Positions 36,366-46,143 of a DNA stretch of 64,000 nucleotides are shown piece after piece; position 1 is the stretch's first letter, and the number at the start of each line of letters is the position of its first letter. Origin of the DNA: Fusarium oxysporum f. sp. lycopersici 4287. Its lineage: Eukaryota; Ascomycota; Sordariomycetes; Hypocreales; Nectriaceae. The position numbers and the translations under genes are program-made. The stretch is taken from NCBI RefSeq assembly GCF_000149955.1, contig NC_030989.1, positions 1,348,552 to 1,412,551 of the forward strand, read 5' to 3'. A model generated the notes under the pieces. It had not been told where the DNA came from, ran no database searches, and worked only from the letters and a program-made list of their open reading frames with translations.

Positions 36366-37175
36366 TTAAGCCTCAGCCTTCTCCGCAAGAGCCTTCAGGA
36401 TAGGCTCCTCCAGACTCTCGGGCTTGGTGGTGCTAGCCCAGCGTCCCTTGACCTTTCCATCACGCCCAACAAGGAACTTCTCAAAGTTCCACTTGATGCG
36501 CTTGAGGCCCAAAAGACCCGACTGCTGGTCCTTGAGCCAGGCCCAAAGAGGGTTGGTGTTGTCACCGTTGACCTCGGTCTTCTGCATGATGGGGAAGGTC
36601 ACGCCGTAGTTGAGCTGGCAGAACTCCTGGATGTCGTCGTCGGTGCCGGGCTCTTGGCCACCGAACTGGTTGCAGGGGAAGCCGAGAATGACAAAGTCCT
36701 CAGGGTACTTCTCCTTGAGCTTGGTCCAGAGCTTCTCGAGACCAGCATACTGGGGAGTGAAGCCGCACTTGGAGGCTGTGTTGACAATGAGGACGACCTT
36801 GCCCTTGTAGTCGGCGAGGGGAACCTCTTGACCCCGCTCTGAAATGTGTTAGTTGAGAGTTATGAGAAGGCTATCATGAGAGTGGTGTGGTTAAGGCGGG
36901 GTATGAGAGGGGAGACACATACTGTCAAGAGGCTTAAAGTCATAAAAGCTAGTAGCAGAAGCCATCTTTGAAGTTGTACTCAGATGACGAAGATGGTTAT
37001 GAGTGATATTTCTCTGGTGAGGACTGTTGTGTTTTGTGTTGAGAGGTGAAAATGGCGGGGAACGAAAAGAAGTCGTAGCGGTGGTGGTGTAGTATTTATT
37101 AAGCCAGCGTGAACTGGAACTTGATGATGGCCGTAAAGTCAACCAACGAGGAGCAGTAGCACGCCACAGGGACAT
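36366..37175 (-). CDS. Glutathione peroxidase (Hyr1/Gpx type), possible mitochondrial form
   Basis: The core gene has two exons, 36965-36923 and 36838-36366, encoding 171 residues from the ATG at 36965. NTASKCGF places the peroxidatic Cys at 39; FPCNQFGGQEPG has Cys70 and EFC has Cys88, the resolving Cys of thioredoxin-dependent fungal enzymes; the catalytic Trp-Asn pair is in KWNFEKFLVG. Yeast Hyr1/Gpx3 reduces peroxides and activates Yap1. The reading frame is also open upstream to an in-frame ATG at 37175, adding 70 residues that are rich in Arg, Ser and Thr, contain no Asp or Glu, and end LRHLSTTSK before the core Met. That is the form of a mitochondrial presequence. I annotate the longer extent; the cytosolic start at 36965 is equally possible, and both may be used. 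Confidence 0.88.
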
Positions 37176-37994
37176 TAGATAGGTACAGGTATAGGTGCAG
37201 TAGAATTGGTAGCAGAGGAGCAGGGAATAAACCTGAAGAAACAATCCGAGTTACACAATAACGGTAATTGATTGTATGGAGACTGCTTCTACACTTCTAC
37301 AAGCCTCGGCACTTGACTCCATTTTTGGTTTGGTGACGTATTCGGGGTGGAGTGATCGGGGTCTCCAATTCCGCCGGTACCGAGGATTCAGATAGATAAT
37401 AGGTATTTGGAATTATTCCTGACGTTCACTGAATTGTTTTATATGTTTCACGTTTATGTGAGCCGAAGTATAATAGAAGGATATATCTGGTCAAAAGCGG
37501 TTAAAGTGCCCAGCTGAAGACCATCACTCGCTAATCAGAACAAGACATGCACTACAAGCACAGCTTCAACTGTATAACTTAATATCAGAGGCTCTTTCTA
37601 TACACTCGGTCTTTTTATATAATTCTGCCAATCTCTCTTCTTCTATTTGGAATCAATTGATATCGGTGCAACACTCTGCCGATTTATTTCATAGCTACTC
37701 CCCGGCTCGGTAATAGCTCCGGTTCGGATTTCGGAGCTGCCCCGCTAAAGACATTCATGGATTCTCAGAGGAGCGGCCGCTTTATCTCTTATCGATAAGA
37801 CTTATCTAAAGTGTATGTGGCGGTGGTGGCGCGGTCTGTACGTCACTACTGGACCCCAACTCTTTCCGATTCCCATCTGATCGGACGCCAAAACGTTGAT
37901 CATGCTCATGACAAGTACCGAGACTACAGCTTGAATCTTGCTTCTCAACTCAGTTTTGTTCATTTCAGTTCGGCTTACTCGTGTCCTGTTGGAT
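37176..37994. other. Divergent promoter region
   Basis: Head-to-head spacer between glutathione peroxidase and the Tda3-like gene. It contains a palindromic GATA element (listed separately) and A/T-rich stretches; no gene supported. Confidence 0.55.
37785..37803. promoter_or_regulatory. Palindromic double-GATA element, copy 1
   Basis: A 19-base sequence containing the perfect 14-base palindrome TCTTATCGATAAGA (37787-37800). Its halves are inverted GATAAG sites. The identical 19 bases recur at 39661-39679. It lies about 195 bases before the start codon of the Tda3-like gene. Confidence 0.6.
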
Positions 37995-39381
37995 ATGGAC
38001 GCAAAGAGAAACATCGTCGTCGTTGGTAAGTCACCTCGCCACTTACAGGGCTCTCTATTATCCCCGTCATATCTCAACAACCTCATCTCATACATCGGAC
38101 CACATAAGGCTGATAAAAATATCAGGAGGCGGCATCATTGGCTCAACCACGGCCTACTATCTAACACGCCATTCGAAATTCAACCCAGCCTTACATACTA
38201 TCACCCTTCTTGAGGCTGCTCCTACTATCGCACAAGGTGCATCAGGCAAAGCTGGCGGTCTTCTCGCCCTCTGGGCTTATCCAGAATGCCTAGTTCCTCT
38301 CTCATATCGCTTGCATGCCGAGTTGGCTGCTGAGCATAACGGGCCTCAGAGATGGGGTTATCGCCAACTCGGCTGCGGAAGCTTTGATGCTGTCGTGACG
38401 CGCGACAAGATCAAATCACTCCAAGCCAACGGAAATGGAAGCGCAAACGGCAGTGAGAATGGAAAAGACTGGGAGAAACTGCCGAAGCAAAATGGCGCAG
38501 CAAAAGAACTTCTAGAAGAAGGCATTTTACCGAAGGATCTCGACTGGGTAGACCATAGCATTATTAACAGCTGGTCTGAGATGGGCGCACCCGGAAAGAC
38601 AGAAACATCTCAAGTGCATCCCCTACATTTCACAACAGCAATCGCAGAACTTGCTCAGCAAGGTGGCGCTCAAATACACACCAACGCCAAGGTAACCAAG
38701 ATAAACTCCACAAAGAATGGCGTCGAGAGCATAGAGTATCTAGATCGCAACACAGGGGAGACGAAGACCATTGCCAGCGTGACAGATATAGTCGTGGCAG
38801 CTGGTCCATGGACGAACAAAGTCTTGCCTAGGGCCAGGATCGAGGGCCTAAGAGCGCATAGCGTTGTCTTCGACGCGAACGTTAGCCCGTATGCTGTCTT
38901 TACAGATATTCAGCTCCCTCCGGATTTTATACCCGAGCATCGTGCTAAGATGGGGCAGAAAAGGAGGCACAGGGGCAATGTTGATCCAGAGATTTATGCT
39001 CGGCCTTTTAATGAGGCCTATGCCTGTGGTGAACCAGATACAAATGTCCCGTTACCCGAAACCGCAGATCAAGTCGAATGCGACGAGGCTCAGTGCAACG
39101 ACATAATCTCATATATCAGCACGTTCAGTCCCGTTTTAGCCGCGGCTCCCATCAAGGCGAAACAAGCATGTTATCTCCCAAGGCATATTCGCTTTGGACA
39201 AGAGAGCGGACCTTTGATCGGCAGAACGACTGTGCCTGGGTTATTCGTTGCTGCAGGACATACATGCTGGGGAATTCAGAATGGTCCTGGGACGGGCAAG
39301 CTCATGTCCGAGTTCGTGTTTGACGGAGGGGCAAAGAGTGCTGACGTTGATAAGCTGGACCCTCGGAAGTTCAAGGTTTAA
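37995..39381 (+). CDS. FAD-dependent oxidoreductase, Tda3-like
   Basis: Two exons, 37995-38025 and 38126-39381, encode 428 residues. The intron splits the dinucleotide-binding motif, giving RNIVVVGGGIIGSTTAYYL with Gly11, Gly13 and Gly16 of GxGxxG once joined; this fixes both the start and the splice sites. The DAO-type fold continues with EAAPTIAQGASGKAGGLLA and the C-terminal FAD contact GLFVAAGHTCWGIQNGPGTGKL. The closest characterised relative I recognise is yeast Tda3, a cytoplasmic/endosomal putative oxidoreductase linked to retrograde traffic. A low-complexity Asn/Gly insert (residues about 107-125) is probably a surface loop. The substrate is unknown; a DAO-family amine is plausible but unproven. 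Confidence 0.85.
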
Positions 39382-39770
39382 TAACTCTTGAGCAGTTGGA
39401 TATTAGGTAGATATAGACGATTAATGAATAACATGGGGTCTTGGCATGAATTTGGTGTACCAGACTTAATAGGTTTGCGTGAGCAAGATGAGATGTTTCC
39501 AGAAACCACCGACTCCATTACAAGATGTGATCTAGGCAAGACGTGCTTTTCTTATAAGATTTGCTGGAATCATCATTACAGAAGCTTTTCTTGTTGCCCG
39601 TACTGGTTAAGGTATATAAAGAGGTTGGCGGGTTGGATTACTTTCCACTAGCGTCCCACTTCTCTTATCGATAAGACTTTGCGATCAAATTTTGGCGGGC
39701 ATTTTTTGGACGTCTTAACCGTCTTGAATTATCGACATCTCAACCAACACAAGAATTCACATTATCAACC
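39382..39770. other. Spacer and NOP16 promoter
   Basis: 389 bases between two tandem plus-strand genes. Holds the second GATA palindrome followed by GCGATC and AAATTTT, listed separately. Confidence 0.6.
39661..39679. promoter_or_regulatory. Palindromic double-GATA element, copy 2
   Basis: Identical over 19 bases to 37785-37803, with the 14-base palindrome at 39663-39676. Directly after it come GCGATC (one to two bases from the PAC motif GCGATGAG) and AAATTTT (RRPE-like). It lies about 92 bases before the NOP16 ATG. Confidence 0.6.
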
Positions 39771-40470
39771 ATGGGTCGTGAACTCCAAAAGAAGAAGGCC
39801 CGCTCAGGCCGCCAGCCTATCCGTCAACTTAACAGATCCAAGAAGATCCTCAACCCCCGAGGCAACGATGCCATTGCAAAGAACTGGTATGGCCAATCCC
39901 CAAGCCACGGATGAAAGCGCAAAGCTAACTCCCCAAAGGAACAAGAAGGAGACTCTTTCTCAAAATTACCGTCGTCTCGGTCTCGTAGCGCGTCTCAAGG
40001 CTCCTACCGGTGGAACAGAGAAGAAGCTCGGCGCAACCACAACCCGCGCATACCCCAACGATCCCTTCTCTATCGCCACCGTCGAGAACGCCATTGTATC
40101 CGAGGCACGCGTCGAACGCGATGCTGATGGAAAGATTATCCGTATTCTCGGCGAGGCCAAGCCTAACCCGCTTAACGATCCTCTGAACGACCTCGATAAC
40201 GACAGTGAGGCTGAGCCTGCCGAGGAGTGGGGTGGCATTAAGGACGACGCTGATGCGACCGATGTTGTCAAGACTCTCCTAGAGCAGAGCAAGCAGCCTG
40301 ATCTTCCCAAGAAGAGACATCAGAGTACCCGGGAGAAGGAATGGTTGGATAAGCTCGTGGCCAAGTATGGCGACGATACAGTGGCTATGGCCAGGGACCG
40401 AAAGTTGAACCCCATGCAGCAGACCGCAGCTGATATCGCCAAGCGAATCCGCAAGATGAACAAGGAGTAG
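39771..40470 (+). CDS. NOP16: Ribosome biogenesis protein Nop16
   Basis: Two exons, 39771-39886 and 39939-40470, encode 215 residues. The N-terminus MGRELQKKKARSGRQPI and the phase-2 junction IAKNW/NKKETLSQNY match the Nop16 family closely and support start and intron. Nop16 is a nucleolar factor of the large (60S) subunit assembly pathway. The protein is basic at both ends with an acidic middle (NDSEAEPAEEW), and ends AADIAKRIRKMNKE, as usual for the family. Length is near that of yeast Nop16 (231). The promoter carries ribosome-biogenesis-like motifs. Confidence 0.93.
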
Positions 40471-40965
40471 AAGCGGGATACACGGAATAAAAGCAGGGCT
40501 TTGGGGGTGAATAAGATGGAGTCGCTAAATCATCAAGCATGGAGTATCAAAACTGGCTTAAGAACAGAAGGCGTTGGGAGTTGGATTCGAGCATCTTAAA
40601 ATATAAGACGCCGTATACTTTTCATTTCACACGGCCAAACTTTTATACTGTCCAAAATATAGAATAACCGCAAGCATCAGAGAATCCAAAGTGCCTTATA
40701 TATATGTGTGTGTGTTTGCATGGGTGCAATGTCTAAGTTAGATCATACGCAGCCAAAGGCCTCATCCATCTCCCTTGTCTCCGCGAAAGCCATGACGCCG
40801 TTAAACGCCCCTCCTCGACCAGAGGCGTTATCTACCGTACAAAACATGTGAACCCCGCATCCCAGACGCAGCTTCCCAGGCTATTCCACACCCAATCAAA
40901 ATGAACACCGTTGCATAAAAAAGAGACCGATATATCCTTTCTTTCATTTATCATGCTGTTGCTAC
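40471..40965. other. Intergenic, convergent 3' ends
   Basis: 495 bases between convergent genes. A TA/TG dinucleotide repeat lies at 40697-40715. No gene supported. Confidence 0.6.
40697..40715. repeat. (TA)n(TG)n microsatellite
   Basis: About four TA units followed by about six TG units, seen directly. Confidence 0.85.
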
Positions 40966-41922
40966 TTAGTGCCCCCTATCGTAGTTGCCGGCGGGGAATT
41001 GTGCGGGTACATCCTCATAAGGATGACCACCTGTTGGGTTGGCGTAGCTGGCAGGCATTGATGGAGGAGCACCGCCGGAGTGGTACTCAGTGTCGTTGTC
41101 GAAGAGGGTGTTGTTTCGAGGGGGGAGGGCACCAAAACGGTCGGGATCCTCGTCATCGGCGCTATAGGGGTTGGCATCGCCATAGCGGGAGTGGCTGTTA
41201 TAGCTGTTGTTGTTGTAGCCACCGCCGTAGGCACTGCCTGAGGGCTCGTGATCGTCCATGTCGACTCGCTCGTAAGCCTCATCGCCGTGAGGAGCCATGG
41301 AGAAAGCAGCCTTGTCAGGGTCGATGTTGTCGCTGCCCATCTGGCGGTTATCGTAACCTGGCAGGATGTTGTGGTTGTTGTAGTAGTTGAGGGTAAACGC
41401 GGAAACAAAAGTTGAACCAGCGAAGAGGAGGCTACAGAGGAGGTTAGTAAATATTCAGCAGAGATCGAGTTGAAGCACATACGTTACCAGAACACCACAA
41501 CCGACAATACCCTTGCTGATGCTGCAGGCCTTTCCACATTGACCAGCGGCATTGTAGGCAGCCTGAGTAGCAAAGGCAGATAGCCATATGATTGTGAAAG
41601 CAGCGTCAACAGCAAGCATGGCATGCGGTTGAGCAAAGCGACGAGTGCGGCCCCATCGGGGAGTCATGATGAGGAAGATCCATGCTGGGACAGAAAGGAA
41701 ACACTGCAGATATCGTTAGCTCCCTATACACAATGTGAAATAGCAGTCGAGATGTTGACATACCACTGCGAATGTCCAGCCATTCCTTCCAGTGACCTCT
41801 GCGTCCTTTGCATTGAAAACACCAATTTGCAAACACCATGCGACCAGAGATATGATGATCTGGAAAGAGTGAAGGCCAAGTTTCAGGTTGGGGACGATGT
41901 CGGGGTCGATTTCAAACCGCAT
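40966..41922 (-). CDS. MARVEL-domain membrane protein
   Basis: Three exons, 41922-41764, 41703-41483 and 41431-40966, encode 281 residues with matching phases (0, then 2+1). Four membrane helices are visible: around LHSFQIIISLVAWCLQIGVF, CFLSVPAWIFLIMTP, AMLAVDAAFTIIWLSAFATQ and KGIVGCGVLVTLLFAGSTFV. The arrangement, with a short N-terminus, two Cys in the last loop (GQCGKACS) and a long polar C-tail, is that of fungal MARVEL-domain proteins linked to plasma-membrane domains and eisosomes. The tail (about 125 residues) is rich in Asn, Tyr, Gly and Asp. The start at 41922 is the nearest ATG before helix 1; an upstream extension is open but lacks features. Precise role unknown. Confidence 0.82.
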
Positions 41923-44900
41923 ATTGGAGGTCGATGTGAAGACTTTCGAGATATGTATGAGGGAAGATTGGAAGGAGATTCGAGAAAGCGATTTGCTCGT
42001 TGATAAAGCCAAAAATCAGGCTGCGAAAGTATGTATGTGTCTTGTTTGTTGGCTTTTCAGCTTCAATCGCAATGGCTTAGGTCGTCTCAAGCCAAGATGA
42101 ATCGGATCGTCGTCAATGCCTCTGAAGAGATGAACTCGCTAGGATGGATCAGATGAAAATGGAAAAAACACAAACAAAGAGCGTTATCGTTATTGAGAAT
42201 GTATGTATAGAATCGATGTTGTTTTGTGTTGACAAAGGGTCAAGTCGTTAATGGGCGTTGGGATGAGTGCGAATTAAGTTCAATGGCCAACTTGGAAACC
42301 GAACCCTGACGAAACAGGTTCCAGTTCTACTCAGGTTCCCTGGCCAGCGGGACCTCCTCCAGCATGACGCCCGCCTAAGCCTAAGCCTCCACTGGCTGGC
42401 CACGCGTTGCTAGATGCAACAGCGCTGCAGTGACAGGGCTGTCTCGATGTGGCTGTGTGGCTTTGTATTTTCCCTCTAATGGGATCAATAACTTGAGTCG
42501 TTCTCTAGATTATCGACTAATTCATCGACCATGTCAGCGCTAGATTCAGGGGCTTAATACCCCTAAGACTCGACAGGTTCTGCGTTACCGTCAAAGATGC
42601 CTTGTGGAATTTACTGTATGCCCAAGGACTCGCCAAGGCATTACGGACACATACATCACCATGCAACAGCTGCGCCACTGGAGAAGAATTTAGGGGACCA
42701 CAGCGAACAGAGTCAACACCAATTAAACGCACTGGATTCCGAAATCTGCATAGCGGTATCTAAATTTATGCTTCAGCTGAGTGACAGGCCTCAGCAGTTT
42801 CATCATCATTCCGACTTTTATATAATCTCCATCCGAAGCGCTCTATATGTATGTAGTGTTGCTCATTGCTATAAAATCCAACGGTTGTCAATTCACTAAC
42901 AACCTGATGGATCTGATCTGCACAAGGACACCAAAAATGACTGACGCCACGATCATTACGCAGCTTTGTTGACTTTCATGACGTTGTTTATCCGGATGTT
43001 ACGGATGCTTCGCTGTTGTTGCATTGGGTTGCTCGGCAGATGCATCTTGAACACGAAGTGAATGTGACTCTTTATTCATTAGACTCACATGACATGAATT
43101 GACTTGATGATACAATGCAAATTTTGACTCTGATCAACGTGTCACTGATAAAATGTCGCAATTACGCGACAGGAGCCACAGCGGATGCTAACGGGGCCCA
43201 AGTCCAACCTAATCTGCCTCTGAAACGGTCATATCAACAAGGGTCTATTACCTCAGCCTATCGTTTTCCACTGGCATGTATCTACATGGGAATAGCTTCG
43301 GTTTTGCCATTTCTATAAGATATCAAAAATCCTGATCTACCATTCTGAAATGGTTCATTTTGAATAATGCAATGAAAGAAATTGGATGCATAGTTATATC
43401 TCACAACAGCTGCCTGCAATGTCTTTCACACAGGACCCCGGCTAGGTTTGATGAGTAGTGACTCGAATTAAGCACTGGAAAATTGCAGTCCTTGAGGATC
43501 CGCGCAGTAATATTACTCCGTCTCGAGAAGTCACTCCTCAAATCTGAATTGCAAGGTTATCTTCTTCTTGTCTTTGTACTCGCATCAGTACTGAACCTCC
43601 TCACATATCATTTAGAGGGAACAAATGTAGGGTTGACTCCCGAAACTTCGTGTTCTCCTTACGAAAGCTCGCAGCTCAGACCACAGGATTATATCAATGG
43701 CGGAATGTTTGAAGATAAAAGAGTATCCTTACCGTCGGACAAGCTGGTACTGGACCTTTTTCGTATTTAAGTCGCCACAGGAAATAAGCCCATGACAACT
43801 CTACTATTGATATGATCCTTCAATTCGTGTTCTGCCGACTCTTGAGCCCAAAAGAAAGTGTCAGTCTGCATGCAATAAATGCGACGTATGCCTCAAAAAG
43901 GAAAAGGATACACAGGAATGAGGCACAGAATCCATGCCCATGAAGAACAAATTCTATGACTTGAACGACACCACTATCACAATCTCCACGACAGAAATTG
44001 ACTGCCACTGCAGTGAAGAAGCTTCACCTTACCAAGGTTAACAGTCGACATATCTGCGGCATTGGCTCCATGCTTAATAGGAAGAGCATCACTTACTACT
44101 CATGTGCCCTCCTGGTCTTAGGGTAAACGAGAGTTCTTCGGCTTTTCACGGGAAGCCTTATGGCTCTCATCATTCCCGAGAAGCTCAACTACAAGAGAAT
44201 AAGGAGGGGTGTTGTTGGCGAGCACGATTTCAGTCAGGAGTGTGCATGCTTCCGTTTCTACTCGAACTTGGCTATGCCTGAAGCAACGCATCCCGGAGAG
44301 AAGCCTCTATCGTGGGGTTCGCATGATCGATCCGCAGTTAGTCACTGCGCCCATCCTTGACGCAATACTGTTGAGAGCGAGTTAGGCCTCACGTATACTG
44401 AACAGAAGTGTTAAGATGGGAGGGATGATGTTGATTCAACTTGTTGATCTTGATAAAAAGGAAGGTCTGCTCAAGGTGTACTGGGGCTACACTACGTGTC
44501 TTCAAAGTCATGATTATGTCAAATATTACTATGCATTATCCCTGGAGTGCCTAGCTCAACAGTCCAGTTCAGTTCAGTTGATTCAGTTGTATTTGATCTC
44601 ATATATTTGACGTCACCTTTCATCCACTTGTCTCACGATGCCCTCATTTGTCTTGAACTAACCTGCAAACGGATGATAAGCCCACCAAAGAATAGGCATC
44701 ACCAAACTCAACAACTCCTCAGAAGAAGGTTTTCTGGGTCTGTCACAAGGTTGACTTTTGTACTTCTGTGTAACCGCCCCAGAAGAGTCTCCAGTCTCCA
44801 ATGAGAGTGAGACTTTGAGGCTTTTCTCCGTGTGTACGGTGTATTCGCACTGAAGTTTATCAGATCTGCATCACATTACTAAAAGCCTTCACGCCAAGCT

Positions 44901-45300
44901 CAGTATGGGAATGGTTTCAGGGCACGGAATCCGTCATAACTTAATCAGAAAGAAACATATCACATTCTCTCCGATGTGCTCGATCCCATCTGCCCAAGCA
45001 AGGCACACCAACCGCATCAAGCCTCCTTCCAACATCACAAGTTTATCCTGAAAGTACATTTAATTCTTATTTATTGGGGGGTATCTAGCTAATATTCTGA
45101 CTATTCTACTTTCCTTCAAATGGCGTCTTGTACGCTCTGGTGGTATCCTGTTCTCCCATAGTTGGCCGTGGTAATCATTATTAAATGGATAAGAGAAACA
45201 TTTCCGAATATGGATGAGTTATGCAACGCCGGCGCTGAATGCATTCCTGAAAATCTCCCTCGTTTTTTGTTCTTCTCCTCTTGTTGTTTTCCTGGCTGTT
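41923..45300. other. Gene-poor intergenic region
   Basis: 3.4 kb with only short frames on both strands. The frame at 43483-43770 has a hydrophobic stretch but no ATG at its head and no family pattern. No repeat, RNA gene or mobile element recognised. Confidence 0.5.
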
Positions 45301-46143
45301 CTATAACAGAAGTGCGATAGGCACAAGCACAGCTATAGCAACGCCAGCTGGTGGATGTTTGCTAGCTGCTGCACCATCAACATCTTTCGATGGAGCTGCT
45401 TCAGCGGCGTCAAATCGCATCTTGGCGTAGCTATTGATATCCCTGGATGGTTTTCCAGGTGTCTTTGACTCGGCGTCGTCGACACTAGGGCCAGATTTGC
45501 TTGCAAGACTGAACTTGACGAAGTCGGCCATGTCTGGTCCCTGGCCGCTGTATTGAATGGCCTTGTGCTCAAGGAGAGTGTTTTCAAGAGGTCGTGTATT
45601 GTTCTCAGTCGAAGGAGAATCGGTAGCTTCTGTATCAGCCACTTGAGTTCGTAATGTTGAAGGACGCTCAAAGGCAGTCTGGGCAGCGAGTGTTGCTGTG
45701 GGTACACTCTCTTGATATGGAGAGCCACCACGAGGATATGTCATCGTTGCAGTAACTGGCTCGTCACCGCAGATGCTGCAGGTCTCGACGCCAGAGGTGA
45801 AGCCATAAGGAACAGCAGTTGGTGTAGCATCAGCCGGCATGGCTGACATGCCTCTGTAGACTTCCTTGACTTGATAAGGGAACTTGGCGATGCCTGATGG
45901 TGAAAAGACATCGAGTGTTGTGGTGTATGTATTTGTGTAGGCACAGTCCGTACATAGACAATCCTGACATTCAGGCATCTCAATAGTCCAGTACTTGTCA
46001 GCACCTTGTGTTGGCTCAGCCTGGCCAAAGCTAGTTTGAGTTGCACTGAAGCATTCTGTCATGGTGCGCGTGGTATAAGTGTATCTCTGTGCAGCAGCCT
46101 GTGTAGACCACAAAGCACTGAGGAGAATAAAAAGATGCTTCAT
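45301..46143 (-). CDS. Secreted GPI-anchored Cys-rich protein
   Basis: Intronless, 280 residues from the ATG at 46143; in-frame codons before it would spoil the signal peptide. Residues 1-19 (MKHLFILLSALWSTQAAAQ) form a signal peptide. A Cys-containing domain follows, with TECF, ECQDCLCTDC and ETCSIC, separated by Thr/Tyr-rich segments (TNTYTTTLDVFSP). The second half is Ser/Thr/Pro-rich and disordered, with one N-glycosylation sequon (ENNT region). The C-terminus ends in small residues and a hydrophobic tail (AGVAIAVLVPIALLL) with no charged residue after it, a GPI-attachment signal. It is likely a cell-wall or plasma-membrane surface protein. I cannot assign a family; similar layouts occur among fungal wall proteins. 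Confidence 0.78.
   Translation of the reverse strand: MKHLFILLSALWSTQAAAQRYTYTTRTMTECFSATQTSFGQAEPTQGADKYWTIEMPECQDCLCTDCAYTNTYTTTLDVFSPSGIAKFPYQVKEVYRGMSAMPADATPTAVPYGFTSGVETCSICGDEPVTATMTYPRGGSPYQESVPTATLAAQTAFERPSTLRTQVADTEATDSPSTENNTRPLENTLLEHKAIQYSGQGPDMADFVKFSLASKSGPSVDDAESKTPGKPSRDINSYAKMRFDAAEAAPSKDVDGAAASKHPPAGVAIAVLVPIALLL

Noticed and set aside
36345..36842. Plus-strand open frame of 165 codons
   Set aside because: Antisense to the second exon of glutathione peroxidase; same explanation.
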